64,000 nt of DNA from positions 1,667,533-1,731,532 of the forward strand of contig CH002714.1 of NCBI GenBank assembly GCA_000149265.1, written 5' to 3'. Positions within the stretch are counted from its first letter, which is position 1. Every line of letters begins with the position of its first letter. Below are positions 1 to 12,614 of the stretch, piece by piece. The position numbers and the translations under genes were made by a program. The stretch is from Ciona savignyi (taxonomy: Eukaryota > Chordata > Ascidiacea > Phlebobranchia > Cionidae). The notes beneath the pieces are model-generated. The model did no database searches. It was not told the origin of the DNA and saw only the letters and a list, made by a program, of their open reading frames with translations.

Positions 1-824
1 CTACTGTTATCTATCCGATATGTGTGAAGAATAAATAATACGAATAGTTTACTTAAGACAATCTTTGTGGCAATTCCCCCGTGTTTCTTTCCTATTTTTA
101 TAGTCGAACTATTTCAATAGACATCAATTAAGGGGAGTTGATTACCGGGTAACACGACATTGACGAATGAGGTCTTATAACCGGGATTATTTTGTGTTAC
201 TAAAATACCTGTGCAGAAAAGTTTAGGGAACCAAACTTTTGTCACGATTTTTTCAACTTTTGAATTATTGCAGCAATACAAACACTACTCACATTAGCTA
301 CGTGGTAGGCCTACGTTTCTCCTTAGGGCTTTTGGTAGAATCATGTAACTATAGAAACTTAGTAATCCAGAGCAAAGTGAGCATGTTGATACTGCACTTA
401 AAGCTTACAGCTTCACACACAACTGTTTTTGGCATTTAATAGCTAAATAAGTTTGTTTTATTATAACAATTATGCCTTAGTTATAATTATGCTTTGGTAA
501 ATTGTTTTTTAAGACTGTATGAAACCGTAGTTTGAAAGTTATACGGTCTTTCAGTATAAGGCTTAATCATGTAAACGGCATCGACTTTCCATCTAAATGC
601 AGGCGACATAAACCCAGCCTAAATTATTCACGACTTCGCTATCATTTTAAAATACTTTGTTTATGCTTTTTACACCCCAGAAACGATTTAATGTTTTGAC
701 GCCTGTATCGCGGGAGACACTTTTAACCGCACTAAGAAAGTGACTTACGGATTATATCAAGCTAAATAATTCGTTTTCGTGACATTAAAAATGTATGTAT
801 TTTATTATTGCATATTTTATTCAG
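1..824 (+). other. Intron of the Kv2 gene upstream of the first visible exon
   Basis: The exon at 825 is preceded by an AG acceptor and begins in the middle of a codon, so this stretch is intronic (the upstream exon is outside the window). I see no recognisable coding or RNA feature in it. Confidence 0.7.
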
Positions 825-3800
825 GAGAGAGGCAGATGCAATTCGAGAACGACAAGGTGATGATTTTAGAGGAATGTGTTGCGCTGATAAACGGAAAATC
901 ATTTGGGACCTCATGGAAAAACCAAACTCATCACTTGCTGCCAAGGTTTTTTTAGCACATACACTTGTATATACCTATAAAAACGTTGTGCTCTTTAGAT
1001 TTTGTTACAAATAACGTGTTTGTTTTTTGGTTAATCCCGGTTATCCAAGTCGTGAAAAAACAAGTAAATAATTAATAAATATCCTACGCACATGTAAAAC
1101 TACTTGTGTGAAACAGGTGATTGCGATCGTATCTGTGTTGTTTATTGTCCTCTCCACGGTTGCGCTGACACTTAACACCGTTCAAGGCCTGCGAGGTAAG
1201 TCCGCAATTGTTTGCATTTTCTGAAAAACACATTCCTGGATGTACCAAACGCGGTTACACTCCAATATAATTATTGGTACACTTTAAAAAAACGGACATT
1301 TTTTAATTTTGTATGTTCTTTTTTCTGATCTGATTGAAACTTTACAGAAAGTTTAACCACAAGTTATGTATGCACCAAATTTTAGTGATTTGGGAATTTC
1401 TCTATATAATGGCCTGACACTGAAACAGTGGCCGACATATTTGTCACGCGAGTTTATATCGAAGAAATTCGGGTGGTAACTTTTAGGAATGTTACTTAGC
1501 TTTGCCCAGATGTGTTTGCCTAAACGTTTTAGTAATTAGCCCCAAAAACCCCGTAACCCCCCAAAACTGAAATGGTAGGCCGACGGGTTGCAACTTTGTT
1601 AGCTAGCAAGATGTACATGTGTTTGCACAATAGTTTTAATAGTACTAAGAGGATTCTTAATAATTGGCAAAATTTGAAACGATTGACCGATATTTATACC
1701 GCGTGTAAAGACATGCAATTCGGCTTGAAACCTTCATGAAAAATTAAATACGACGTAAAGATGTATTTGTTTTCTTTCTTAGGTAATTATTTTCAAGGGA
1801 TTATCCTATAATCTCCAAAAATAAATATCACTACCCGGCATATTTTTTTACGAGCGTTTAAAAGTAATTGTACAATTTGGATAACACTTGTAGAAATGAC
1901 AAAATATAGATGGGAAGTTTGGTTTAGTAACTCGGGAACCCATTAATTTTGGTTTGCCGAAAAAACTGTATAAAGCTTTTATAAAATATACCAAAATTGT
2001 TTTGGTTATTGTGCAAAGTCAAAATGTGTATTACAAATAGTGATGATTAACACGCTGTTGTCAGTATGTTGTTCATTTTGGGTTTTAAATGTTTTATCGC
2101 ATATTTAAGAAAACAAGTTTTTTGTGTACTTGTTTTTTTAGACCCGGCACAAGGCCAACTTTCGCCATAGAAAAAACTCAAATTAAATACGTGTATGATT
2201 TACATTCCGTTTCGTCTATTAAGATTTTTTATTATAACGCACCTTCGTGATGTTGGGCATTAAAGCGTAATGTGTTTTTGACATTAATGAATGTGAATAC
2301 TTTGCCGGAAACTAATCAACACTGTGAGTAATATGGCAAAACTACAGAATCTTACTATGCGAAATGACCTAATTGGTTTAATATCTCAAAGTCAATAGAA
2401 AATACTATCCTGGTCGTCAGAATTATTTCCCAACCTAAAGAGTTGCGCAAATAAAATTGGTCGCAACTGATATAAAAAATGCGTTAAAAAGCTGTATAGA
2501 TTATGCATGTTAGTTTATCAATCTTATAAATGATTTTAAAATTAAACTACTGCTTTAGTACAGGGTGTGTGTCGCCTCATGGACTATACGGTTTCAATCG
2601 TATTTCGTAAAAATTTGGCAGGTCATTAGTGAGGCATATTATAAGCTGCCAGCACCCCACCATTGCTGCTGTAAAGTAATTTTCTATAGGTTCTGACACC
2701 GTTTGCCAAAATGATTTCTCAGTGGAATTCATTTCGACCATGTGGCTAATTTAATTTAGAAAGCTGACCTATTTCTTACAAATACGTGTTTATGGATTCA
2801 TCGAGGGTTGTGGCGTATATATGTCTCGGTTTAGATCGGTTATATACCTCTCTCTTTCTAAGTACTTTATCAACTGCGCTTATCATAATGTTATATATGT
2901 AGTTACGGACAGTACGACTTGTAAACTATAACAACAGTAGTTGATACGAATAAAGTTAGGCATCTGCTACATGAAACTCATTTTGCAGGTAAAGATGGAT
3001 TTGATAACCCGCAGCTGGCACACATCGAAAGTGTCTGCATAGCATGGTTCACCATGGAATATCTTCTTCGATTTATGTCATCTCCAAATAAATGGAAATT
3101 TTTCAAGGGTCCTCTCAACATAATTGATCTACTCGGTGCGATGTTCACCTTCTAATAGTAAATTAATTATCATGACAGTTTTTTATGATAAAAAAATCAT
3201 AAAATGCATAAAAATCTCGAGCATTATATGGCCTAATTATATTGATATACAGTACTAAATTTTAAATAAGTGCCTACCAAGTATATTTGACTTAAACACG
3301 CCTTCATGATCAAATAAATTCTATTAAAATGTCACAAGATTACTTGAAGGTACGTGTTTCCCTAAAAATGTCGTAAGCATCCCAGTATAATATACTGCAA
3401 TAAAAAGTCATACCAGTAAATGTTATCAAAGACAGCAAGGTTTATGACAGTATTGTTATTATTGTTTTGCAGCAATACTCCCGTACTACATCACCCTGTT
3501 CCTCACCAAGTCAAACATGCAGATCTTACAGTTTCAAAATGTTCGGCGAATCATTCAAATCTTCCGCATAATGAGAATTATGCGAATATTGAAGTTAGCT
3601 AGGCACTCCACCGGGCTTCAGTCATTAGGATTTACTCTCCGTAGAAGTTACAACGAACTCGGTCTTCTGATGTTATTTCTCGCAATCGGGATTATGATGT
3701 TTTCAAGGTGCGAGCTAGCGGTATTGTATAAATTATGTGGTTCCGTGCCTCTTTTCCCGTTAACCGTTATCTGTTTACGTTTTAAAACAACAAAACTAGA

Positions 3801-6800
3801 CTTGGCAAGGTAAATCGTAAAACTTATTTAGTACTCTATATTGTCAAAAAGATCTTCAATTTTAGTATGGCCACATTTTGAAGACACCTTCTGTACAGTC
3901 ATTTTGTACAGTGAACCTAGGTCCTCAGATTACCAACTAAGCTTATAACATTCACCGATAGTTTGTTGTAAGCTATATAACATTTCATACTTAATAAAAA
4001 GTATGCATGTGTCTTGTTCACAAAATATCAGTATGGCTGGCAAAATTCATCTAGTGGTGAAATACATCAATATATAAGTTTATATCTCCAATATATTAAA
4101 TAATATCATAAAGTATTAACATAATTCAACATTGTCTTGTGGTTTAAAACAGTTACACAACCCAAGACAAAGGGCTTGGTGTGGAAAACTATTTGTTTTA
4201 TTTAAGTCTTTATAGGACAGCCATTTTGTTTTAGGAGAATTTTCATTGCGTTATTCACCCAAAACACATTAGTATATATCTGTAAATCCCTATAAGTTTC
4301 ACCCCGAGTGAACAAACAATTACAAAACAACGATCGAATAAACCATGCCTGCCTAAGAGGTAAACTAGCAGGAAGAGTATAACTGATATCTTGACCATTT
4401 GACTCCGTCTCCACCACACTAAACTGCACAGAATATAACAATTAAGTACCGTTTGTTAAAATAAATAAAATAAACATCTAAACATTTCATAAAGTTGTAT
4501 CGATTAGATACACAGTATATGTCCTTTCGTCTTTCCGGTCGCTCCCTGTCAATGACACAACTGTTGACGAACAGCGGAAAGTAACTCTAGGCTAAATTCT
4601 TAAATATAGGTACATTTTAAGGGTTGTTAAAATACTTTAGGTGACTAGACCAGCGTTTCTCAAACTATGGGTCGCGAAAGGAATCTTAGTGGGTCGTGAA
4701 AAGTTATAGAAAGCTCTGATTAACTATACGGCTATTTCCTATACAAAAATCAAGGTGTAATTATCATAATTGTGACATACAATCTTGAATCGTGGCTTGA
4801 TTCCAGAAGTGTGTTTCTTTGCAACGATAGCGTAACCTAAACTAACAACAACTATATATAAAGTTAAGTGGGTCGCCATAAATTGTGAAAATTAATAGTG
4901 GGTCCCAACTCTAAAAAGTTTGAGAACCACTGGACTAGACTGTAACAATATTTATCTTTGCAGTCTTGCGTATTTCGCGGAGAAGGATGATAACCCAAAA
5001 CAATTTAGCAGCATCCCTGCGTCATTTTGGTGGGCAACTATCACTATGACTACGGTCGGATATGGAGATATCTCACCCACTACATTGCTAGGTTGAAATG
5101 TTTACGTTTTCTTGTCCTAAATCTTTAAATATCTGCAACTTTGTTAAGCATAATAGGAGATAGATTGCAAATTTGGGAAAGACCTCTAATTTTTTTAAAT
5201 TATGTTAGTCACAAGGAATGTTCTATTTTCTCGGTTATGTTTAATTATGATCCCTTTTAGGTAAACTGGTTGGGGGGATCTGTTGCGTTACTGGTGTGCT
5301 GGTGATTGCGCTTCCGATTCCAATTATAGTAAACAATTTCTCCGAATTCTACAAGGAACAAAAGCGGCAAGAAAAGGCGCTCAAGCGAAGAGAGGCATTA
5401 GAGACGGCAAAACGAACTGGAAGCATTGTTACAATGAATCTCAGAGATGTCTTTGCAAAAGTAGGTGTCACTTTAGATCAGTTTATGAGCTCGCGATCAG
5501 TTTATGAGCGTTTGCTTTCTTTTCTTATTTCTTCTCCCAGACATAACCAGTATATCTAAAGTGGACTTCTTAAATGTTTTTATATCATTTCGAACTATAC
5601 CGATTCCATTACTGGTAAACCCATTAAGCATAGCGATTGAGCAAATTGATAAGACACTTTCGAAAAAAACATTGCTCCTTGCTAATGGATGGAAAGTTTA
5701 AAGCCAAGTCTAAAATTTTAAAACTACTGCATTTGCTCGTTTATCCCGTAATTTAACAACTTGATACAACAGTCCTGTGTTGTAAGTGATCTTCATATGG
5801 CCCTACACATACACCTACATAAAAATAAAATCAATTAAATACACAAATATAAACCTGCAAAGTAGTTGGTTTACTTTTTACTTCCATAGTCAATCGATTT
5901 GAATGAAACTGCCGTTGAGAATCATATCAACTCAGCAATCAAGTTGTGCGAATTAACAGACGGAAGGTATTTCTTCTTGTCGAAAGCACAACAGCAGTTA
6001 ATATGCTTTTTATTTTAGAACAATAGGATCGAAGCAAAATACACCAGAACACGAGACCTACCTGAAAGATGAAGATGTTAGAACCAATGCCATCAAATCC
6101 AACTCCGGTATTTGTTTGGTGGATGTGGATAAGGATCATATTGATGTAACGGGGAAGCCTCCTGATTATAACGTTACAATGAATGTGGAAGATAGTTTGG
6201 CGACATCTAAAATCAATGGATTTGAAAAGAACAGCAACCAGAACAACATGAATGGTAATATAAAAGAGACAGGAAATTTCAAGTGGCCAATATAATTATA
6301 TTCTTGACCTCTGTCTATTGTTTTAGATCCAAAGTTTGAATGTGATGATGAAAGTCCAGGATTGACAAGCCGTGATGATGGGCTCTTTGTTGACAAATCT
6401 ACAGCGCAATCTCGCGATCTCACGCGTGTTATTTGCGACGCAGAATTAACTGTTCAAAGGGATATTGGGATTTTAGAAAAACGTCGTGAATTTGATTCAG
6501 GTTACGAGATCAGCAGTGTAAAGGACTATTCAAATCAGCAGAATACTTCAAAAGATGAAAACAAGTTGTTTCGAAGCTCATCGATATGTTCTTCAGTCGC
6601 CATTGATGTGGAGTCCCCTCGGAAAACGCCAGATTCTGGGACCAGTTTAAACGAAAGCACAAAGTATCTTGGTCAACACTGGTCGCATTACAGAAATACC
6701 GCAATTGGAAATGATTCGGTGGATTCTTTTGCAAGTTTGGACGCAAGCAATAGCTCGTCTTCAGACGACACAGGTGTTGTCATAAGTGCACCCATAGGTA

Positions 6801-7579
6801 ATTATTAGTGTTATTTTGTGATCAGGTTAAATGTGTAATTCGATCATATTGTAATAATAGGTGCTCGTGAGGATATGTGCGGTGGGACGAACAAAGTGCA
6901 AAGCCCAGGTTCATCTGACACAGGATGTAATCAATTAAATTCCAACAGCAGTTTAACTCCAACTTTGTTTTCCAAAGCCCCAATGCTTGCTATGATTCAA
7001 GAACGAAGTTTCGAATCGCAGCCGCCTCTAGACATGCCCCCGGTTCCCGGGGTGGTTGATGATGTATTATCTTCGGTAGGAAACGACGTTCTGCCTTTAA
7101 TTACATCCGAGGAATTGGGAAATGGTGGTCGGGTCGGTGACAATACAACCTGGAAGTTAGATAATTTCCGGAATCCTGATTACCAGTTTGAACAATTAAA
7201 ATCACAAGACAAAAACACGGTTAAACAACAGAAAAATCGACCGTTGAACGGGGAGGTTTACAGTGTTAGTTCAGCTCTTAGTAGGTCAAATTGTCCCGAA
7301 GAAATGAAACCATTATATGTTGAGACAAAGAATGAAAACCGGCCGAAATCTTTCGAAGGATACTACTCGACGTCCGGAAAACCGGAACACCGCCAGTCAG
7401 TAAAATCCCCGACGTCACCTGGCTACGTTTTTGATATTGATGACGTCATTGAAGATACCGATGATGCAATCAGAGACTTGATAAAAACTAGCAGCGAAAT
7501 CGATCGAGTGATGCAACATACGAGCGAAACGCTTGACATCGCGTTGAACGAAGATGTCGGACATGATACCATTGTGTGA
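825..7579 (+). CDS. KCNB: Kv2 (Shab)-type voltage-gated potassium channel, 3' part of gene
   Basis: Delayed-rectifier K+ channel alpha subunit of the plasma membrane. Ten exons with matching phases: 825-945, 1117-1195, 2989-3135, 3473-3707, 4964-5091, 5261-5460, 5890-5966, 6019-6254, 6327-6797, 6861-7579 (stop TGA), giving about 803 residues. The first exon carries the Kv2 signature [14 protein letters not shown] before S1. Exon 4 holds the S4 voltage sensor [19 protein letters not shown] and the S4-S5 linker. Exon 5 holds the pore helix and selectivity filter TMTTVGYGD. Exon 6 ends S6 ([18 protein letters not shown]), which is nearly identical to vertebrate Kv2 as I recall it. The last four exons encode a long Ser/Asp-rich cytoplasmic tail. 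The N-terminal T1 tetramerisation domain and the start codon lie upstream of the window. No stop or frameshift interrupts the model. Family assignment is near certain; the choice between KCNB1 and KCNB2 has no meaning outside vertebrates. Confidence 0.95.
4651..4932. mobile_element. hAT-type MITE, 282 bp, in Kv2 intron 4
   Basis: The ends are inverted repeats: left CAGCGTTTCTCAAACT, right AGTTTGAGAACCACTG. The element is flanked by a perfect 8-bp target duplication GACTAGAC (4643-4650 and 4933-4940), as expected for the hAT superfamily. It has no coding capacity and contains repeated GTGGGTCG motifs just inside the ends. It lies 31 bp before the pore exon, which begins at 4964. Confidence 0.93.
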
Positions 7580-10500
7580 GATGTACACTGTTAATGTACT
7601 AACATTTTACCCAGCGAAGAACTGAACAAAACTTAATTCGAAGCCAAACTCTTGGTATTCGCGAAAAATTTCAATGAAACGTGGTCAAATTTGCCAAATG
7701 CTGCGTTGTATTTTCAAAATGTTTTATTGTTAATTTCTTTTACTTTTATTGAACTTTATTTCTTCTTGTATTATTTAATTGGTTAATTATATTAGGTTTG
7801 AGCTAATATGGTATAGTCTCTCATCTATATATAAAAGCCCTATCTAAGAATTGCAAAAAGCTGCTCGTTCGAAAATGAAATATTATCAAATATTTTTGGT
7901 TAAATATTATCACCTTTGGTCATGCGCTATTTTCACTGTGAACCTAAATTTTATTTTTCACTGTGCGTAGTTTATATATGTGTCGTAATCTAGATGTACA
8001 CGTACCCTGCACGTTGTGCATCATTTTGATTTTATATTTCATGACGTCAGTGACTGTAAACAAGTATTGCACTATCAAATAATGAAGAACTTGTGCGGAC
8101 CGTATTTAAGCGTTTAAAAGCGATACTCTTCTACCGGAAATTGTGATCTAATATATTTTGCTCACTATTAACTAGAATATCCAGAACTGCAACGCAAACT
8201 TAGTGTTATCTGTCTTATATATTTCCCATTTAGAATAGCGCCATTGTGAAAAGAAGGACAGTTTTAGTCATTTAAATTTTAAGCTCATTTCTGAGTAATC
8301 ATAGTATATTTTTGAGTAGGATGCAGCAAAATTTTGAGATTCTTGATTCAGCTTTATAGCATTAGAGGTTTTCAGCTTAAATAAAAAATGTGTTTATTTA
8401 GTATACACCGCCTGTTTTGTTTCGAAAAATGTCGTTTCAAGCATATGATGTAAATGAGCTCCTTAAAGGTTAAAACAAAATTAAGTTTTAATTCTACACA
8501 TTTTACGACGCAGCTGGTCATCTTAAAGTCATCTTGATGATGCTAACATAATCTTATGGGCGTTTCTACGGTGTAACTTCTGTGGGATACAGATCGACCT
8601 TTCAGAATTTTGGGTTGTAAATCGAACGTACAAATCTAATGACACGTCGTCCCTATCAAAAGATCGGAGGCCCAAGTTAAAATTATGATAGTTTGAAAGG
8701 GGTTGTAGATATGGTAAACACTGTATACTGACCACTAGTATTGGCGGATTTACTTAATCGCTTGTAGAATAATCTTGAATCTCTTATACAAATATCATAT
8801 TTTATATTCCGCATGGTGGTACTAGCGATCTCTTTCCTTTAAGAGTACATTATTAAAGACAACATGCCGCATTCTTTACCGTTTCCAGTTTTCAACATTT
8901 AACGATTTTTGCTTTTTCAATTTTTTTTAATTCGAAAATAATGCATGACGTGAATAATGTTATCCATGTCATACATATCTGTCAACGACGTGAGAGAAAT
9001 TATTGGCTGTTTTTATATTAGGGTCCTTTATGCAAATTGTGTAGTCCATAGCTATTTAATTTGGTGAAGCAGCAAAGATTGATTTAGCAAACTGCATTGA
9101 TTTTTCGTTATCTTTCTTCAGAGCAGACTGTATTATATATAGGCCACCTGATAAAAAGATAGCTGCCAAATAACTTTACCAAACACTATGTTATGTATGT
9201 CATTTTACACAATAAACCATACAGGCCGCTGTTTAATCTATATTTTATTCACCAATTAATAGTGACAAGCGAACATTCATATTTGTGATATGTTTATAAT
9301 GTATGGTCAATCACAGTAGAATTGGCTGCATGCATATTTCAATATAATTTAGCTTTTGGTTGCCTCTACTAATAACGGCAAAACCACTTCCTTGCTCTAT
9401 TAATATCATTGATTGGTTAAATATTTTTGGAGAAATTACATTATAGTTGCGTTCTCCACATGATATCAAAATTTTGTAAAAAATGTTGTTTGTGTCTGGT
9501 ATACATAAACTTCCTAAAATGATGTCATAAATCACATTCATCCAGAATAACAGCGGCAGTAATGTATGGTATTCGGTTAAATAGCTTCGTGGATCTGTGT
9601 GCCATTCTCGGTCCTCGGCTCAATCCACTGGAATCATGGTTTCTACTTAAACTGAACGAACGTCTTAATTATATACAACAAACTGCTTTAGCTTCTGTAA
9701 CCTGACGGTCAACTGATGTAATCTGACGATTGCCCCCGTGTGATAGCTCTTGCCCCGCTTTCCCATTCAGAGGATAAATCATGAATACTCCATCTTAGTC
9801 TTGCCATGAGACCATTTTAGAGTGCCAAGATAAATGAGTAGTCAGAGAAGCAATTACGTTATAACAGATTTACCACAAATATACCAGATAACGAAACACT
9901 TGAAAGCAACTAGGTTTCTATTACGCTATTTTGAAAACGCCAGCGTTTTATAATTCATACTGGTCGATAAGAAATCATCTGAGTGTTACAAAAGTCGTGC
10001 CCTGCAAATTGTTCTCAATATACATAAAAATCCTACTTAAAAGTGGTTTCTCTGCTTCTATCACAAATGAGCAGGATTGAATAACAAGAAACTTGTCTTA
10101 CCACTCACACTGCTTAAGCAGATTACGTGCCGTTAAACGAAGAGCGACTGAACACAATCATCAACATCCACCACCCAAAACCAATCCATAAAATTCTCAA
10201 GCGCCTGTCTTCAGTTGGTGACTAACACGAGTATTTTAGAAGAACGATGATTTTTTGTTAAAAGACAAGAAGGAAAAAAGTCCCAAAATACAGTTCTTCA
10301 TAAATGCATAACAACAAACCTAAGCAACGCAATAATCATTTGCACCTATTGGGCTCAAAAAGGACATCTTTACTAAAGTAGCAATATATCATGACTTGAG
10401 TATACTTCATTCTTGAAAGCGACGACACAAACCTTTTAAAACAACTAAAGAGTGTCAACCACGTGTTTAATCACCACCATTTGTAAAACGAATGGGGCCC

Positions 10501-10640
10501 TAAGGTAACAATCCAATTTTGTTATCCATGTTCACTACACAATATATCTTATTATCGGATATGTGCACGTCAGGTTTATATCCAACATTCCAGAAAGTTT
10601 TTACCGGAATGCCATAGTTTTATTTCTGCAAGCATAAGCG
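7580..10640. other. Kv2 3' UTR and gene-free DNA
   Basis: AT-rich sequence after the Kv2 stop. The 3' UTR must lie at its left end; one candidate polyadenylation signal AATAAA is near 8377, but an untranslated region of that length is unproven. No open frame here resembles a known protein, and no RNA gene was recognised. Confidence 0.5.
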
Positions 10641-10754
10641 CATGGGTCCCATAATTATCAAACCAAACTTCTTTTTTTCATTTGTAGTTAAAAATAATCG
10701 TGTTAGATTTACAATTATTTTACACGCATGTTTTAAATTAGAGCCTTTTGTTAA

Positions 10755-11250
10755 GCGCTGTAGTGAAATAAAGCTAAATTATCAAAACACCCGGATTTGG
10801 ATTTTTCATGGCTTCGGGGAAGTTCCCCTGGGTTTAGTACATACATTTCTATTTTACATATCTAGATCATGTTATCTAACAATTATCAAAGTTCTAATCA
10901 AGTTTGACGACTCCTTGTTGAAGGTGTCGGCGCGATAAGGCAATGCCTTTCACAATTTTTAGGGTATTTTCATAGGTAATTTTTTTTCTTTTTTCTAATT
11001 GGTAAAGCGGTTCGTAACGCACTAACATTCCAGCAAATCTGAATAAATTGGACCAGCCGTTCAAATGGCTTATGTTTAATAAAGCTCAATTTGGGGTAAA
11101 AATACCGTTTTGGTTTTTAACGTTCTAGGGAAATTCCCCTGGATTTATCATCCAAAATTTTGGTTTTTGCATATCTTGACCATGTTTTATAACAAATGAC
11201 AAAATTTCATTGCGATAGTTGAGTAGGGGTTCGTGAAATAAAGCTGTTGA
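10755..11250. repeat. Two diverged tandem units, about 310 bp period
   Basis: Two segments about 310 bp apart share an ordered series of motifs: AATAAAGCT, then an ATTTGG or TTTTGG stretch, then GGGGAAGTTCCCCTGG (left) or GGGAAATTCCCCTGG (right), then CATATCTAGATCATGTT (left) or CATATCTTGACCATGTT (right). A third AATAAAGCT occurs near 11237. They look like old copies of a satellite or transposon; no terminal repeats were found. Short open frames across them are not conserved between the copies, so they are not taken as genes. Confidence 0.6.
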
Positions 11251-12244
11251 TTGCATCGCTGTTTTGTTGGAAAAAAGTTCCCGATGTACGGAGGAACAAG
11301 AGTTCAAAAATGTCAAGAAAAAATGTGGAGGGTTTAGAGAAAAGTTGGTTAATCGCCTCCTTCTGGTTGTTTTGGAGTGTGCGCAGAATTGTTACTATCG
11401 CCTTTTTGGTCCAAAATCGTACACTTTATTAATTATTTTAACTAACAAAGTAATTAATTAGCCACCCTCCCTTTATTTTGTTTTTTTTTTATTCCGTTTG
11501 GGTAGTTTTTCAGGATTTTTTGTATGTCCCGGGTGGATGATAGTGACGATATCGATACTGTGAAGCCTGTTTGGTATATAGTGCACGAATATGTGCTTAC
11601 CTCAGTACTTACCTTTTTATATTTTGTCTTTTTTTGGCAAATATAAAGGGCTAAATATAATTAATGACACTGCTTATTACAGTACAGACGAGAACTGATC
11701 GATCCTAGTGGTTCTTTCTTGAACGTAAAACATTGGTAAAAGAAGTGTCGACAGACCAAAGGGGTAATTTAGTTTTAAAATGTAACGTATTTGTTCTGAT
11801 TTTTATTCAAAAACAGAAGAATTATGTATATCTTGTGAAACTCACAGTGAAACAGTGTGCTGGAACTTGTGGAACATCAAACAGTAAAATCTAAAGTGGA
11901 ACAAATGTTTTCTATTGCGTCTAATAAAACATGGTGCTTGAATGCCATTTGAAATTTAAATACAATAGTACTGTTGATAGGGCAAGTTTTTTAATGGCCA
12001 TAGCAAGGACAAATATTTTACTTTGCATTGTAAACCTTTAATACACGGAAGACCGTGTTTTGTTAAATAAATTCGCCAGAGGAATTTAGAAATGTGTTTG
12101 AAGGAATTCTGTATCTGTACATAGGGGTCGTTTTACATACGTCATATCTTAACTTTTCCCCTTACCGATTTAACGTTCTCTCTTCCTTTCCTGGTATTCC
12201 ACCTAGGACAAAGCAACTCTTTTCCGGATTGTGTTAGGTTAGAA

Positions 12245-12605
12245 CAGTGCTTCTTAAACTTTTTCAGTCGCGCCCTCCGTGAGATTTGTGATTCATGCTC
12301 ACGCACCACCTACTCAAAAATCAAATTTACGAAAAATAGAACAATAATTTATTTGCCATTACCCTGCTTAGTGTGAAGGATGCAACTGTTTTTTTTGGAA
12401 ACTAGTCGTTTAATTCGAGGCTTTGTTGAAGACAGCGAACATCGAAGATCTGCTTCGCATTCCAGTTTGTTACGACGTTTTGTCTTTATACTCACAAGTG
12501 CCGAAAATCCACTTTCACATAAATATGTCACTGTCATGTTTGCGCCCCCCTTGGGAAGCTTTCACGCACCCCAAGGGGTTCGCGCCCCCAGTTTAAGAAC
12601 CCCTG
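12245..12605 (-). mobile_element. hAT transposon relic, 361 bp, with transposase 3' end
   Basis: Terminal inverted repeats CAGTGCTTCTTAAACT (left) and AGTTTAAGAACCCCTG (right) are flanked by a perfect 8-bp duplication GGTTAGAA (12237-12244 and 12606-12613). The internal part keeps a coding fragment on the minus strand, so this is an internally deleted copy of an autonomous hAT element, not a MITE of unrelated sequence. Confidence 0.93.
12349..12537 (-). pseudogene. hAT transposase C-terminal fragment
   Basis: The minus-strand frame reads TYLCESGFSALVSIKTKRRN followed by a leucine/arginine-rich segment and RIKRLVSKK. From memory this matches the C-terminal dimerisation region of hAT transposases of the ZBED5/FAM200 group, where the pattern Y-L-C-E-S-G-F-S-A-L is characteristic. 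Only this end is left; the BED finger and the DDE catalytic core are missing, so it cannot encode an active enzyme. It lies wholly inside the element with the GGTTAGAA duplication. Confidence 0.85.
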
Positions 12606-12614
12606 GGTTAGAAT

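Noticed and set aside
10642-10938. 98-codon plus-strand open frame
   Set aside because: Lies in one unit of the diverged tandem repeat; the frame is not kept in the second unit.
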